Source: JANXSS01 sp040385645
GTDB lineage: Bacteria > Pseudomonadota > Gammaproteobacteria > Burkholderiales > Burkholderiaceae_D
Assembly: GCA_040385645.1 (NCBI GenBank)
Contig: JAZKGZ010000003.1
Coordinates: 124,001-188,000 of the forward strand
Direction of reading: 5' to 3'
DNA length: 64,000 bases
Part shown: piece after piece, positions 17,440 to 26,631 of the stretch
Layout of the letters: the number at the start of each line of letters is the position of its first letter
Numbering within the stretch: position 1 is the first letter of the stretch
The notes under the pieces: model-generated
What the model was told of the DNA's origin: nothing
Seen by the model: the letters and a program-made list of their open reading frames with translations, nothing else
Database searches by the model: none
Position numbers and translations under genes: made by a program

Positions 17440-17459
17440 GCAACAGGTAGCGCTGTTGC
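17440..17459 (-). terminator. Weak hairpin after asd
   Basis: GCAACAG (17440-17446) pairs with CTGTTGC (17453-17459) around a six-base loop, 11 bases after the asd stop codon. On the minus strand it is followed by CGAATATCTTATTTTT rather than an immediate U-tract, so termination would be inefficient. Confidence 0.35.
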
Positions 17460-17470
17460 GAAAAAGGGAA

Positions 17471-18607
17471 TCAATTTTCCAGAACGATGCGCAGCATTCT
17501 GCGTAAGGGTTCTGCAGCGCCCCAAAGCAGTTGATCGCCGACCGTAAAAGCAGACAGATAATCGCCGCCCATTTCGAGCTTACGCAGTCGTCCGACCGGA
17601 ATGGTCAGGGTTCCAGTCACTGCCGCAGGTGTCAGCGATTGCATCGATGCATCGCGGGTATTGGGCACTACTTTTACCCAGGCATTGTGACCGGCAATCA
17701 TGCCCTCGATTTCATCGAGCGGGACGTCTCGCTTCAATTTTACGGTGAGCGCCTGCGAGTGGCAACGCATGGCTCCCACGCGCACGCACAGGCCATCCAC
17801 GGCGATCGCCGCCTGCGCCTGCGCACCGAAGGCCGGCCCGCGGCCAAGGATTTTATTCGTTTCTGCGCCAGCCTTCCATTCTTCGCGCGAGACGCCATTA
17901 CCGAGATCTTTATCGATCCAGGGAATCAGATTGCCGGCCAGCGGCACGCCGAACTGGCGCGTTTCATCCGGGCTCAACCCATGTTGCGTTGCCAGAACCT
18001 GTCGATCGATGTCGAGGATGGCGGCTGCCGGGTCGTCCAGCAAGCTGCGCACCGAGGCATTGAGCGTGCCGAACTGGGTCAAGAGTTCACGCATGTGCTG
18101 CGCACCGCCGCCGGAAGCAGCCTGGTAAGTCATCGAAGTCATCCATTGCACCAGATCGTGCTCGAACAACCCACCCAGCCCCATCATCATGCAAGACACC
18201 GTGCAATTACCACCGATGTAATTCTTTACGCCACGGTGCAAGGCGCTTTTTATCACACTGAGATTGACCGGATCGAGCACGATGATGGCATCGTCTTTCA
18301 TGCGCAGGCTGGAGGCTGCATCGATCCAGTAGCCATTCCAGCCGGCTGCGCGCAACTGCGGAAACACGGCGTTGGTGTAATCCCCGCCTTGACAGGTGAT
18401 GACGATGTCACATTTTTTCAGAGCATCGATATTATTAGCGTCTTGCAGCGCCTTTTCATTTTTCGCCATGGACGGTGCTGCGCCACCGACGCTCGACGTG
18501 GAGAAAAACAGCGGCTCGATTTCAGCGAAGTCCCCTTCGTCCCGCATGCGCTGCATCAGAACCGAACCCACCATACCGCGCCATCCCACCAAACCAACGA
18601 GTTTCAT
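17471..18607 (-). CDS. asd: Aspartate-semialdehyde dehydrogenase
   Basis: This 378-residue enzyme makes aspartate semialdehyde for the Lys/DAP, Met, Thr and Ile branches. GLVGWRGMVGSVL (5-17) is the NADP-binding loop and the catalytic Cys is C135 in IGGNCTVSCM. The length and the WRGMVG form fit the gram-negative Asd group. It lies 37 bases downstream of leuB on the same strand and is followed by hairpin structures, which suggests it ends the leu-asd run. Confidence 0.97.
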   Translation of the reverse strand: MKLVGLVGWRGMVGSVLMQRMRDEGDFAEIEPLFFSTSSVGGAAPSMAKNEKALQDANNIDALKKCDIVITCQGGDYTNAVFPQLRAAGWNGYWIDAASSLRMKDDAIIVLDPVNLSVIKSALHRGVKNYIGGNCTVSCMMMGLGGLFEHDLVQWMTSMTYQAASGGGAQHMRELLTQFGTLNASVRSLLDDPAAAILDIDRQVLATQHGLSPDETRQFGVPLAGNLIPWIDKDLGNGVSREEWKAGAETNKILGRGPAFGAQAQAAIAVDGLCVRVGAMRCHSQALTVKLKRDVPLDEIEGMIAGHNAWVKVVPNTRDASMQSLTPAAVTGTLTIPVGRLRKLEMGGDYLSAFTVGDQLLWGAAEPLRRMLRIVLEN

Positions 18608-18644
18608 AATATTTCCATCATCTGTTCGAATATCGTTATTGCAG

Positions 18645-19718
18645 TCATTGCGCGAGCGCCTGCACTACAGCATCGCCCATTTCTACGGTTCCTACCTTCT
18701 TCGTACCAGCCTCAAAAATATCCGGCGTTCGCAGACCCGATGCCAGCACGCTTTTTACAGCCACTTCGATCCGATCCGCCTGTTCGGGGCGCTTTAGCGA
18801 AAAACGCAGCATCATGGCTACCGAGAGAATGGTCGCCAGCGGGTTCGCCACATTTTTACCGGCAATATCCGGTGCGGAACCGTGGGACGGTTCGTACAGG
18901 CCTTTGTTCTGCGCATCCAATGAAGCCGACGGCAACATGCCGATCGAACCGGTCAGCATCGCCGCTGCATCGGAGAGAATATCGCCGAACATGTTGCCGG
19001 TGACAATAACATCGAATTTTTTCGGTGCCCGAACCAATTGCATCGCCGCATTATCGACATACATGTGATCGAGCACAACATCCGGATACTCTGTATGCAC
19101 ATCGGTAACGATCTCTTTCCAGAATTGGAACGTTTCCAGCACGTTGGCTTTATCGACGCTGGTTAAGCGCGAGCCACGCTGGCGCGCTGCCTGGAACGCG
19201 ACGTGTGCGATCCGGCGAATTTCCGTCTCGGCATAGCGCATCGTGTCGAAACCTTCACGTTCGCCGGCAAAAGGGCCGTCGACAGCGATGCGAACGCCAC
19301 GGGGTTGACCGAAATAGATATCACCGGTCAGCTCGCGGATGATCAGAATATCCAGGCCGGAAACGACCTCTGGCTTCAAGGTGGAAGCGCCGGCAAGTTC
19401 GGGGTACAGAATGGCCGGGCGCAGGTTGGCGAACAGCTTTAATTCCTTGCGTAATCCTAGAATCGCCTGCTCGGGTCGCAGGGCGCGCGTAAGCGTATCG
19501 AATTGCCAATCGCCGACGGCACCGAACAATACTGCGTCGGCCTGCATAGCCAGACGCAGGGTCGAATCGGGAAGCGGGTGACCGTAAGCCACATAGCCGG
19601 CACCGCCGACCGGCGCCGTTTCAAGTTCGAATTTTTCATCGAGCGCCGATAGCACACGTACTGCCTGATCGATGATTTCAGGGCCGATACCGTCGCCGGG
19701 AAGAACAGCAATTTTCAT
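18645..19718 (-). CDS. leuB: 3-isopropylmalate dehydrogenase
   Basis: The 357-residue NAD-dependent enzyme catalyses the oxidative decarboxylation step of leucine synthesis. LPGDGIGPE (6-14) is the N-terminal signature. The substrate-binding arginines occur in LRKELKLFANLRPA, the metal-binding aspartates in MFGDILSD, and the NAD loop is EPSHGSAPDIAGK. It is separated from leuD by 129 bases, which contain only a small 5-bp hairpin (CTGTT/AACAG). Confidence 0.97.
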   Translation of the reverse strand: MKIAVLPGDGIGPEIIDQAVRVLSALDEKFELETAPVGGAGYVAYGHPLPDSTLRLAMQADAVLFGAVGDWQFDTLTRALRPEQAILGLRKELKLFANLRPAILYPELAGASTLKPEVVSGLDILIIRELTGDIYFGQPRGVRIAVDGPFAGEREGFDTMRYAETEIRRIAHVAFQAARQRGSRLTSVDKANVLETFQFWKEIVTDVHTEYPDVVLDHMYVDNAAMQLVRAPKKFDVIVTGNMFGDILSDAAAMLTGSIGMLPSASLDAQNKGLYEPSHGSAPDIAGKNVANPLATILSVAMMLRFSLKRPEQADRIEVAVKSVLASGLRTPDIFEAGTKKVGTVEMGDAVVQALAQ

Positions 19719-19847
19719 GATTTCAATTAAAAGAATGGGCAGAACAGGTCACGCAAGCGGCGCGTATCAAACGACAGTAAAGAAAAGGCAGCGAAAAAAC
19801 GGCCTGTTGCAAACAGCGCGGTTTCCAGGCAGAACGAGACCCGCTAG

Positions 19848-20495
19848 CTAGATGGTGTTAGTCAACCAGGGCTGTTGCACGAGATGCCGCTCCTCGAACG
19901 CACGGATCTTGTCTGACTGGCGCAATGTCAAGCCGATGTCGTCGAGCCCGTTCAAGAGGCAATATTTTCGAAACTCGCCAATTTCAAACGAAAAAGTCAT
20001 TGATCCGTCAACTGCGCTCACCGTCTGTTGAGGAAGGTCGATCACGAGCCTAAAGCCTGGAAAAGCCCGCACTTCGTCAAATAACCGTTCCACCTGAGTT
20101 TCAGACAATACGATGGGCAACAAGCCGTTTTTATAACAGTTATTGAAAAATATATCGGCAAAACTCGGCGCGATCACAGCTCGGAATCCGTATTGGTCGA
20201 GCGCCCAAGGTGCATGCTCGCGTGACGAGCCGCACCCAAAATTTTTACGTGTCAAAAGTATGGAAGCGCCCTGAAATTGCGGCTGGTTCAATACAAAATC
20301 CGGATTGAGCGGCCGCCGGGAATTGTCTTTCCCAGGCTCGCCCTGGTCTAGATAGCGCCATTCGTCGAACAGATTGGGACCAAAACCGGTGCGTTGTATC
20401 GATTTTAAAAATTGCTTGGGAATGATGGCATCGGTATCGACATTAGCCCGGTCGAGCGGTGCAACCAGGCCGTCAAAAATTGTGAACTTGTTCAT
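19848..20495 (-). CDS. leuD: 3-isopropylmalate dehydratase small subunit
   Basis: The 215-residue swivelling-domain subunit works with LeuC to isomerise 2-isopropylmalate. RANVDTDAIIPKQFLK (17-32) is the conserved N-terminal motif and NFGCGSSREHAPWAL is the substrate-contact loop. Length is standard. It lies downstream of leuC with a small lipoprotein gene between them. Confidence 0.97.
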   Translation of the reverse strand: MNKFTIFDGLVAPLDRANVDTDAIIPKQFLKSIQRTGFGPNLFDEWRYLDQGEPGKDNSRRPLNPDFVLNQPQFQGASILLTRKNFGCGSSREHAPWALDQYGFRAVIAPSFADIFFNNCYKNGLLPIVLSETQVERLFDEVRAFPGFRLVIDLPQQTVSAVDGSMTFSFEIGEFRKYCLLNGLDDIGLTLRQSDKIRAFEERHLVQQPWLTNTI

Positions 20496-20623
20496 TGGTG
20501 CCGAACGGACAAAAATTTTGGAAATGGATCAAACATTACCGCCGAATCGCACAGCTCACACCACGTATACATCAACAGACAGGTATGAATTCGGCGTTTC
20601 AGCGGCTCTGTGCAAAAGCCGAA

Positions 20624-20755
20624 TTACTTCTTGGCTGCGTCCTGGACCTTCTCGCCGCCGCGCTCGACGTCCTTGCCGAAACCGCCCATAGTATTGCAAC
20701 CAGACAACATATAGCCCGATGCTACCAACAACAACAGTGTGAAAGCTTTTTTCAT
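20624..20755 (-). CDS. Entericidin-like small lipoprotein
   Basis: A 43-residue protein: positively charged MKK, a hydrophobic stretch, lipobox LSGC with Cys20, then NTMGGFGKDVERGGEKVQDAAKK. The GGFGKD...GG...VQDAAKK tail is characteristic of the entericidin A/B family, which are small outer-membrane lipoproteins linked in E. coli to a toxin/antidote pair under starvation control. GGGAA precedes the ATG. Only one entericidin gene is present. It is embedded between leuC (25-base gap) and leuD, so it is probably co-transcribed with leucine genes. No sign of a second partner was seen. Confidence 0.85.
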   Translation of the reverse strand: MKKAFTLLLLVASGYMLSGCNTMGGFGKDVERGGEKVQDAAKK

Positions 20756-20780
20756 GAGTATTCCCTATCAAATGGTTGGT

Positions 20781-22181
20781 TTATAAAGACCGAACGTCAA
20801 CAAAATGTCCGGCAATTCCTGCCGCAGCAGCCATCGCCGGACTCACCAGGTGCGTACGTCCGCCCGCACCCTGTCTTCCTTCAAAATTACGATTCGATGT
20901 CGACGCACAGCGTTCACCCGGTTCCAGGCGATCGGCATTCATCGCCAGACACATCGAACACCCAGGCTCGCGCCACTCGAAGCCGGCATCCCGAAAAATT
21001 CGGTCGAGACCTTCTTTTTCTGCTTGCGCCTTGACCAATCCCGAGCCTGGCACAACCATCGCCAGTCGCACGTTCGACGCCCGAAATTTTCCACGCACCA
21101 CGGCCGCGGCCGCACGCAGATCTTCGATTCTCGAGTTGGTACAGGAGCCGATGAAAACTTTGTCGATGCGGATATCGGATATCGCAGTGTTCGGTTTCAA
21201 CGCCATATATAACAGCGCTTTTTCCATGCCATCGCGTTTGGTTGCGTCCGGCTCCAGATCGGGATCAGGTACCCGACCGTCTATGGCAACCACCATCTCC
21301 GGAGATGTGCCCCAAGTAACTTGCGGCTTGATCTCTGCAGCGTTTAAAGAAACGACCATGTCGAAACGTGCTCCGACATCGGTGTGCAGGGTGCGCCAGT
21401 AATTTTTTGCTTGTTCCCAATGCGGGCCGGCCGGCGAAAAAGGCCGGCCCTTTACGTAATCGATGGTGATATCGTCGACTGCGATCATGCCGGCACGCGC
21501 ACCTGCCTCGATGGCCATGTTGCAGACCGTCATGCGCCCTTCCATGGATAGCGAGCGAATTGCGCTGCCGGCAAATTCGATGGCATAGCCGGTGCCGCCC
21601 GCAGTGCCGATACGACCGATCACCGCCAGCACGATATCTTTTGCCGTTACTCCGACCGCGAGGGTACCGTCGACTTGCACCAGCATGCTGCGGGATTTCT
21701 TCGTCAGCAGGGTTTGGGTAGCGAGCACGTGCTCCACTTCAGACGTACCGATACCATGCGCAAGGCAACCGAATGCCCCGTGCGTCGAGGTATGGGAATC
21801 GCCGCATACGACCGTCATGCCGGGTAAGGTTGCGCCCTGCTCCGGCCCAATCACATGCACAATTCCCTGCCGCACGTCCTGCATGTTGAAGTACGTCATG
21901 CCGTAGCGTTTCGTATTGGCGTCCAATGTTTCGACCTGCAGGCGCGATACCGGGTCCGCAATACCGTCGATACGGGCAGTGGTCGGCACGTTGTGGTCGG
22001 CTACCGCCAGGTTGGCAGCGATACGCCAGGGCGTACGACCGGCAATCTTCAATCCTTCGAACGCCTGCGGGCTGGTCACCTCGTGAACCAGATGGCGGTC
22101 GATATAGAGAATCGTAGTACCGTCATCTTCGGCGTGCACGACATGGGAATCCCACAATTTGTCATACAGTGTTTTAAGCAT
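20781..22181 (-). CDS. leuC: 3-isopropylmalate dehydratase large subunit
   Basis: The 466-residue aconitase-family protein carries the [4Fe-4S] cluster of isopropylmalate isomerase. The three cluster cysteines are visible in FIGSCTNSR and GCSMCLAMN, and VCGDSHTSTHGAFG is the substrate-binding loop. The start at 22181 (MLKTLYDKLW) matches the family. The open frame extends upstream across the MFS gene, but that part is a shadow. No clear Shine-Dalgarno was seen. It is the first leucine gene of the run leuC-entericidin-leuD-leuB. Confidence 0.97.
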   Translation of the reverse strand: MLKTLYDKLWDSHVVHAEDDGTTILYIDRHLVHEVTSPQAFEGLKIAGRTPWRIAANLAVADHNVPTTARIDGIADPVSRLQVETLDANTKRYGMTYFNMQDVRQGIVHVIGPEQGATLPGMTVVCGDSHTSTHGAFGCLAHGIGTSEVEHVLATQTLLTKKSRSMLVQVDGTLAVGVTAKDIVLAVIGRIGTAGGTGYAIEFAGSAIRSLSMEGRMTVCNMAIEAGARAGMIAVDDITIDYVKGRPFSPAGPHWEQAKNYWRTLHTDVGARFDMVVSLNAAEIKPQVTWGTSPEMVVAIDGRVPDPDLEPDATKRDGMEKALLYMALKPNTAISDIRIDKVFIGSCTNSRIEDLRAAAAVVRGKFRASNVRLAMVVPGSGLVKAQAEKEGLDRIFRDAGFEWREPGCSMCLAMNADRLEPGERCASTSNRNFEGRQGAGGRTHLVSPAMAAAAGIAGHFVDVRSL

Positions 22182-22243
22182 GATGTTTTGCACACGATAC
22201 AAAAGCGTGCCGCAGAGCACAGTTGCTGGAAGACGAGGTGGGA

Positions 22244-23431
22244 TTATGCCATATCCGGGCCAGGCGAAGCCGGAGGAAATGCCTGCCACCGGAACGACAG
22301 CGCCGCCGCGACGAGGCCCAGCAATGCCAGTATTGCTGCGACGACAAATACCGAAACGGGCCCAAATCGGTCCCAAAAAACGCTCATCAGCAAACCACCC
22401 GCCGTGCCGCCCAAACCGTATGAAATGCTGATATAGAGCGCCTGGCCACTTGCCTGGAGCGGCCCGGCAAACCAATTCTGCATGCGCATTACCGATGCGG
22501 AATGGTGAGTGCCGAACGTGGCGGCGTGTAGTATCTGCGCTATCAGCAGCCAAGCCAGCGATTGCGCCTGGAATCCCAGGATCAGGAATCGCGCTACGGC
22601 AATCAATAGGCTTGCCAGCAATAGCGTGCGTACGCCGAAACGGCGAAACAACGGCGCTTGGTAATAGAAAAATCCGATTTCTGCCAGCACGCCCAATGAC
22701 CAGAGCATGCCGATGGTAGTATTGCTGTAACCAAGTTGCGACAGATGCAACGATAGAAATACATACACTGCGGCGTGCGCCGCGATCATTAAAAAGCTGG
22801 AAGTGAAAAAAGCCGTCACTTCTCGCTGGCGCAGGATGGTAACCATCGACGGCAGCGCCCGCGATGGGCCAGTGCCGGAGCGCTCCCGGATACGCAGGCT
22901 TGCCAACAGCACCAACCCCAAGGTGGTCCATGCCATCCAGGGCAGCGTTTCGACGCCCTGCGCATCCAGAATTTCACCGCCCACCGTCACGGCGCAAATA
23001 AAGCCGACCGATCCCCACAGGCGCAAACGTCCGTAATGCGTGAGATCGCCGCGCATCGACGACAGCATCAAGGCTTCCGATAACGGGCCCTGGGCGCTGA
23101 TGAACATGTTGACCAACATCGTCACAAGAAAGAACTGCGCAAACGTCTGGCCAAAAAACATGCCCGAAAACGATATCGTCGCTGCCAGCGCCGTCAATCG
23201 CAATACGCCCACTCGCTGCCCGGTGTGGTCGGACACCCAGCCCCAGAGATTGGGCCCAAAGATTCGCATGACCTGCGTCAGCGACATCAACACGCCGATC
23301 TGCGGCGCAGTCAGGCCGCGGCCGGCAAAAAAAAGGCTGGCATACGGCGTGAATATGCCGATGTAACCGTAGTAAGCGAATAAAAAGAAGCCGAAATTGA
23401 ATGCTTGCTCAGGCCGGGTTTGTCGTGACAC
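22244..23431 (-). CDS. MFS transporter (HcaT/LacY-like, 12 TM)
   Basis: The 395-residue membrane protein has about twelve hydrophobic segments and belongs to the MFS_1-like group that includes E. coli HcaT and YcaD-type permeases. Visible features are a first helix FNFGFFLFAYYGYIGIF and the loop 2-3 motif GWVSDHTGQR, a form of the MFS signature G-x-x-x-D-x-x-G-x-R. It ends 62 bases before leuC and starts 87 bases after aroC on the same strand. The substrate is unknown; HcaT itself was proposed to carry phenylpropionate. Confidence 0.85.
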   Translation of the reverse strand: MSRQTRPEQAFNFGFFLFAYYGYIGIFTPYASLFFAGRGLTAPQIGVLMSLTQVMRIFGPNLWGWVSDHTGQRVGVLRLTALAATISFSGMFFGQTFAQFFLVTMLVNMFISAQGPLSEALMLSSMRGDLTHYGRLRLWGSVGFICAVTVGGEILDAQGVETLPWMAWTTLGLVLLASLRIRERSGTGPSRALPSMVTILRQREVTAFFTSSFLMIAAHAAVYVFLSLHLSQLGYSNTTIGMLWSLGVLAEIGFFYYQAPLFRRFGVRTLLLASLLIAVARFLILGFQAQSLAWLLIAQILHAATFGTHHSASVMRMQNWFAGPLQASGQALYISISYGLGGTAGGLLMSVFWDRFGPVSVFVVAAILALLGLVAAALSFRWQAFPPASPGPDMA

Positions 23432-23518
23432 AAAAATCTTCTTGTAGACTGATTTACAGAACGGTGATCGACAGAATAATGGTTTGCAAAACCACCCGAG
23501 CGCTTGATTGCAGGCAGA

Positions 23519-24616
23519 CTATCTGCCGGCGGGAATGGGCAGGTCGGCGAGTTTGACATCGCCGCATTGGGCACGATGGCGCAAGGCATGATCCATCAAT
23601 ACTAGCGCCAACATCGCTTCGGCAATAGGCGTAGCGCGAATGCCGACACACGGATCGTGGCGGCCGAACGTCTCGACCATCACCGGGGTGCCGGCTTTGT
23701 CGATCGATTGCCGTGGCGTGCGGATGCTCGATGTCGGCTTGATTGCTAACGACGCCGTGATGTGTTGGCCGGTCGAAATGCCGCCGAGAACGCCGCCGGC
23801 ATTATTATTAAGAAATCCATCTGGCATGAGTTCGTCGCCGTGTTGCGTGCCCAACTGCGCAACCGACGCAAAACCGGCACCGATCTCTACACCTTTGACG
23901 GCATTAATGCCCATCAAGGCATATGCGATCTCGGCATCGAGCTTGTCGTAGAGCGGCTCTCCCAACCCGACTGGAACATTTTCTGCAACAACATCGATGC
24001 GGGCACCGCAGGAGTCGCCTTTGCGCCGTAATTCATCCATATACACCTCGAGTTCCCCGAGAATCGTGTTGTTGGCAGCGAAAAACGGATTACCCGAGAC
24101 ATGTTCCCACGACTGGAATGGAATCGATATCGGACCTAGCTGGCTCATACAGCCCCGAAACACTGTGCCGTATTGCTGCGCCAGCCATTTTTTGGCAATC
24201 GCTGCAGCGCCGACCGCCGGTGCCGTCAGCCGCGCAGAAGAACGTCCACCGCCGCGCGGATCGCGGATACCGTACTTACGCCAGTAGGTATAGTCGGCAT
24301 GCCCAGGCCTGAAAGTTTCGACGATGTTGCCGTAATCTTTGCTGCGCTGGTCTTCGTTACGAATCAATAGCGCGATCGGCGTGCCGGTGGTTTTGCCCTG
24401 GTAGACACCGGAAAGTATTTCTACCGTATCGGATTCCTGACGCTGCGTGACGTGACGCGAGGTACCTGGCTTGCGGCGATCGAGCTCGGGCTGGATATCG
24501 GCCTCGCATAGTTCCAGGCCCGGGGGGCAACCGTCGACGATGCAGCCGATTGCCGGGCCGTGAGATTCGCCGAAATTGGTAACGGTAAACAACGTGCCGA
24601 AGGTATTGCCGGACAT
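23519..24616 (-). CDS. aroC: Chorismate synthase
   Basis: The 365-residue FMN-dependent enzyme converts EPSP to chorismate, the branch-point precursor of Trp, Phe, Tyr and folate. GESHGPAIGCIVDGCPPG (16-33) is the N-terminal signature, RPGHADYTYWRKYG the central FMN/EPSP region, and RHDPCVGIRATPIAEAM the C-terminal signature. Length is normal. Being upstream of the trp and leu runs on the same strand, it is part of an amino-acid synthesis neighbourhood, but intergenic gaps suggest separate transcription. Confidence 0.98.
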   Translation of the reverse strand: MSGNTFGTLFTVTNFGESHGPAIGCIVDGCPPGLELCEADIQPELDRRKPGTSRHVTQRQESDTVEILSGVYQGKTTGTPIALLIRNEDQRSKDYGNIVETFRPGHADYTYWRKYGIRDPRGGGRSSARLTAPAVGAAAIAKKWLAQQYGTVFRGCMSQLGPISIPFQSWEHVSGNPFFAANNTILGELEVYMDELRRKGDSCGARIDVVAENVPVGLGEPLYDKLDAEIAYALMGINAVKGVEIGAGFASVAQLGTQHGDELMPDGFLNNNAGGVLGGISTGQHITASLAIKPTSSIRTPRQSIDKAGTPVMVETFGRHDPCVGIRATPIAEAMLALVLMDHALRHRAQCGDVKLADLPIPAGR

Positions 24617-24776
24617 GGAAACATTCTGCAGAGAGTGGTGCGTCGTCGATGACGCACCGTGATTAAAACATTGAGTTCTTAAGATTTGATTTTAAACTTC
24701 AGCCTGAAGCGAACATTCAAAGTCGCAAATTCGACATGCCAAATTACCAATCGGTCATTTTACCAGCCTGAATCTA

Positions 24777-25220
24777 CTAGTCGCCTTCGACCGGCCAATC
24801 GCGAATATAGGCTTTGAGCATCTTGTTCTCGAAACTTTGCGTCTCGAATACCGCTCGCGCAACGTCGTAGAACGAAATCACGCCCAATAGCGTTCGCGCA
24901 TCGACGACCGGCACATACCGCGCGTGGCGCTCCAGCATGAGGCGACGCACTTCGTTAATGTCGGTATCGGGTGTGATGGTGATCGGATGGTCGTCCATAT
25001 GCTTACGAACCCGATCCGGGCCCAAAGCGCCACCGTTCGAATGTACCGCTTTCATCACTTCGCGGAATGTCAGCATACCCACCAACTCGCCGAATTCCAT
25101 TACTACCAGCGAGCCGATATCTTTCTCCACCATGGTATCGACCGCTTCGCGTATTGCGGTGTCCGGCGTAACCGAATAGAGGATGTTGCCTTTGACTTTG
25201 AGGATTTCGGATACTTTCAT
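24777..25220 (-). CDS. CBS-domain-pair protein
   Basis: The 147-residue protein consists almost entirely of two CBS domains (about residues 8-60 and 76-128), a module that usually binds adenosyl nucleotides. Visible are GSLVVMEFGELVGMLTFREVM in the first domain and YVPVVDARTLLGVISFYDV in the second. The start at 25220 is supported by GGGAGGATC. No effector domain is attached, so it probably acts as a regulator of another protein. It stands alone between the YihY gene and aroC. Confidence 0.88.
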   Translation of the reverse strand: MKVSEILKVKGNILYSVTPDTAIREAVDTMVEKDIGSLVVMEFGELVGMLTFREVMKAVHSNGGALGPDRVRKHMDDHPITITPDTDINEVRRLMLERHARYVPVVDARTLLGVISFYDVARAVFETQSFENKMLKAYIRDWPVEGD

Positions 25221-25311
25221 TGCTGATCCTCCCGACGTGATTGCTTGCAGCGCTTCAATGTAGCCCAATTACCGTGAAAAATCCAGCGCTCCAGCAGCCC
25301 TTAACTACCGC

Positions 25312-26631
25312 TTAAACAGCGCTGACGGGTTTGAAGTGTGCTGCCAGCGTGTGCGGCAATCCTTGTTCGATGACCTCTTCCACGTGCCTGACCAATGCTG
25401 CATCGCTGCCGGTATCGAAGACGAATCGTCGGTACACATCGGCTAGCCGCAACTGCTCTGGATTGGCGATCAAGGTCCAGCGCTCGAGGCCGGGCTGCCG
25501 ACGCTTTCGAAAACGAAAGCGCTTTCGCGGCAGATCGGTCTTGATTCGGGCTACCCAACCGGCACCGAGCATGTTTTCCAGCAAAGTTTCGGACTCGTCG
25601 AATCCCAGCCGGGTACGGTTGCGGATACGGTTGGCATCCACTGCAGAGGACGCGCGCCTGGTACGGGCTTCGTACAATACCTTCAGAATTGCGACCGCGT
25701 CGACGAATGCGCTGCCAGGCGTGGGAACATGCCACCAGCGCTCGAACTTGACAATCGGCAGTGCGGCGGCGAACAGAGCACCGGTCAAGGTAATCATCCA
25801 GAACATATAAATCCACAGCAGAAAGATCGGTACCGCAGCAATCGAGCCGTACACCAGCGTGTAGGTGGGGAACTGCGTGATATAAAAAGCGAACAGACGC
25901 TTGGCAGCCTCGAACAACAAACCCGCCAGCAGACCACCGGCAGCAGCATCCTTCCAATCGACGACTCGGTTCGGCACCGTTGCGTACAGCAAAGTAAAAG
26001 CGCCGGCGGTCAAACCGAGCGACAACAATCCATAAAACAATTCACCGACGAAGCGCAACTTCATGACTGCACTACCGGTACTGGAAAAGAGATAGGAGGT
26101 GAGCGACAGCGACATGCCGATCAGCAGCGGCCCGAGTGTCAGCAATGCCCAATACATCAAGATGCGCTGCAACAACGGCCGTGGCGTGGAGATGCGCCAG
26201 ATACGATTGAACACGCGGTCGATCATCGACATCATCGCCACTGCTGTGACGACCAAAGCAACCGCGCCGACAGCGGACAGACGCATGGATTTCGAAGCGA
26301 ACTGATTTAAATATTCCAGTACCGTGTTGGCGATCATTTTCGGCATCAAATGGTCGCTGAAATACAGCTCCAAAGACCGGCGAAATGCACTGAACAATGG
26401 AAATGCGGTAAAGAGCGCCAGAGCGATCGTCAGCAACGGCACCATGCCGAGTACCGTGGTAAAGGTCAGGCTTCCTGCGACCTGGGGCAAGCGTTCTTCC
26501 CGCAAACGGCGAAGGGCAAAGCGAAACAGATCGCGTACCTGCAGCAACGACAGGGCATGTGACCAGCGCAGTATTCGATTAGATGTCGGCACGCGTGAGA
26601 GGTGGCTAAAGCGCCCTATAATAACGCGCAT
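25312..26631 (-). CDS. YihY/BrkB family inner-membrane protein
   Basis: The 439-residue protein has about six transmembrane helices between residues 45 and 290, with the family motif PNRVVDWKDAAAGGLLAG in the middle, and a C-terminal cytoplasmic extension of about 130 residues. The extension includes a basic stretch (RKRFRFRKRRQ) and looks like a winged-helix or DNA-binding-like tail common in betaproteobacterial members. The family was once misnamed RNase BN. The ATG at 26631 overlaps by two bases with the ATG of the divergent WrbA-like gene. A GTG at 26643 is an alternative; GGATGAA precedes 26631. Confidence 0.88.
   Translation of the reverse strand: MRVIIGRFSHLSRVPTSNRILRWSHALSLLQVRDLFRFALRRLREERLPQVAGSLTFTTVLGMVPLLTIALALFTAFPLFSAFRRSLELYFSDHLMPKMIANTVLEYLNQFASKSMRLSAVGAVALVVTAVAMMSMIDRVFNRIWRISTPRPLLQRILMYWALLTLGPLLIGMSLSLTSYLFSSTGSAVMKLRFVGELFYGLLSLGLTAGAFTLLYATVPNRVVDWKDAAAGGLLAGLLFEAAKRLFAFYITQFPTYTLVYGSIAAVPIFLLWIYMFWMITLTGALFAAALPIVKFERWWHVPTPGSAFVDAVAILKVLYEARTRRASSAVDANRIRNRTRLGFDESETLLENMLGAGWVARIKTDLPRKRFRFRKRRQPGLERWTLIANPEQLRLADVYRRFVFDTGSDAALVRHVEEVIEQGLPHTLAAHFKPVSAV
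26617..26622 (+). promoter_or_regulatory. Possible -10 box for the WrbA-like gene
   Basis: A perfect TATAAT ends eight bases before the ATG at 26630. Initiation seven or so bases downstream would fall on or next to the A of the start codon, giving a leaderless or nearly leaderless mRNA. No good -35 hexamer is visible 16-18 bases upstream. Confidence 0.45.

Larger units (their letters stand above)
17134..17470. other. Intergenic region between asd and fimV
   Basis: This 337-base gap has no coding frame of interest. On the minus strand there is a possible fimV promoter: TTGCGC (17321-17326), a 17-base spacer, and TATGGT (17298-17303), giving a leader of about 155 bases. Two inverted repeats lie closer to asd and are listed separately. 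Confidence 0.4.

Noticed and set aside
17531..19003. Long plus-strand open frame of 490 codons opposite asd and leuB
   Set aside because: It is fully antisense to two well-supported enzymes, shows no recognisable domain, and has the His/Arg/Gln-rich look of a shadow frame.
20582..20628. AATTCGGC/GCCGAATT hairpin behind the entericidin-like gene as a terminator
   Set aside because: The loop is long and no U-tract follows on the minus strand; it also overlaps the stop codon, so it is not counted as a terminator.
22182..22931. In-frame upstream extension of leuC by about 250 codons
   Set aside because: It overlaps the MFS gene in another frame, and LeuC family members start at MLKTLYDKLW; a fusion is not supported.
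26324..26629. Upstream extension of the WrbA-like frame
   Set aside because: It is antisense to the YihY gene and Arg/Ser/Thr-rich; the flavodoxin fold starts at 26630.
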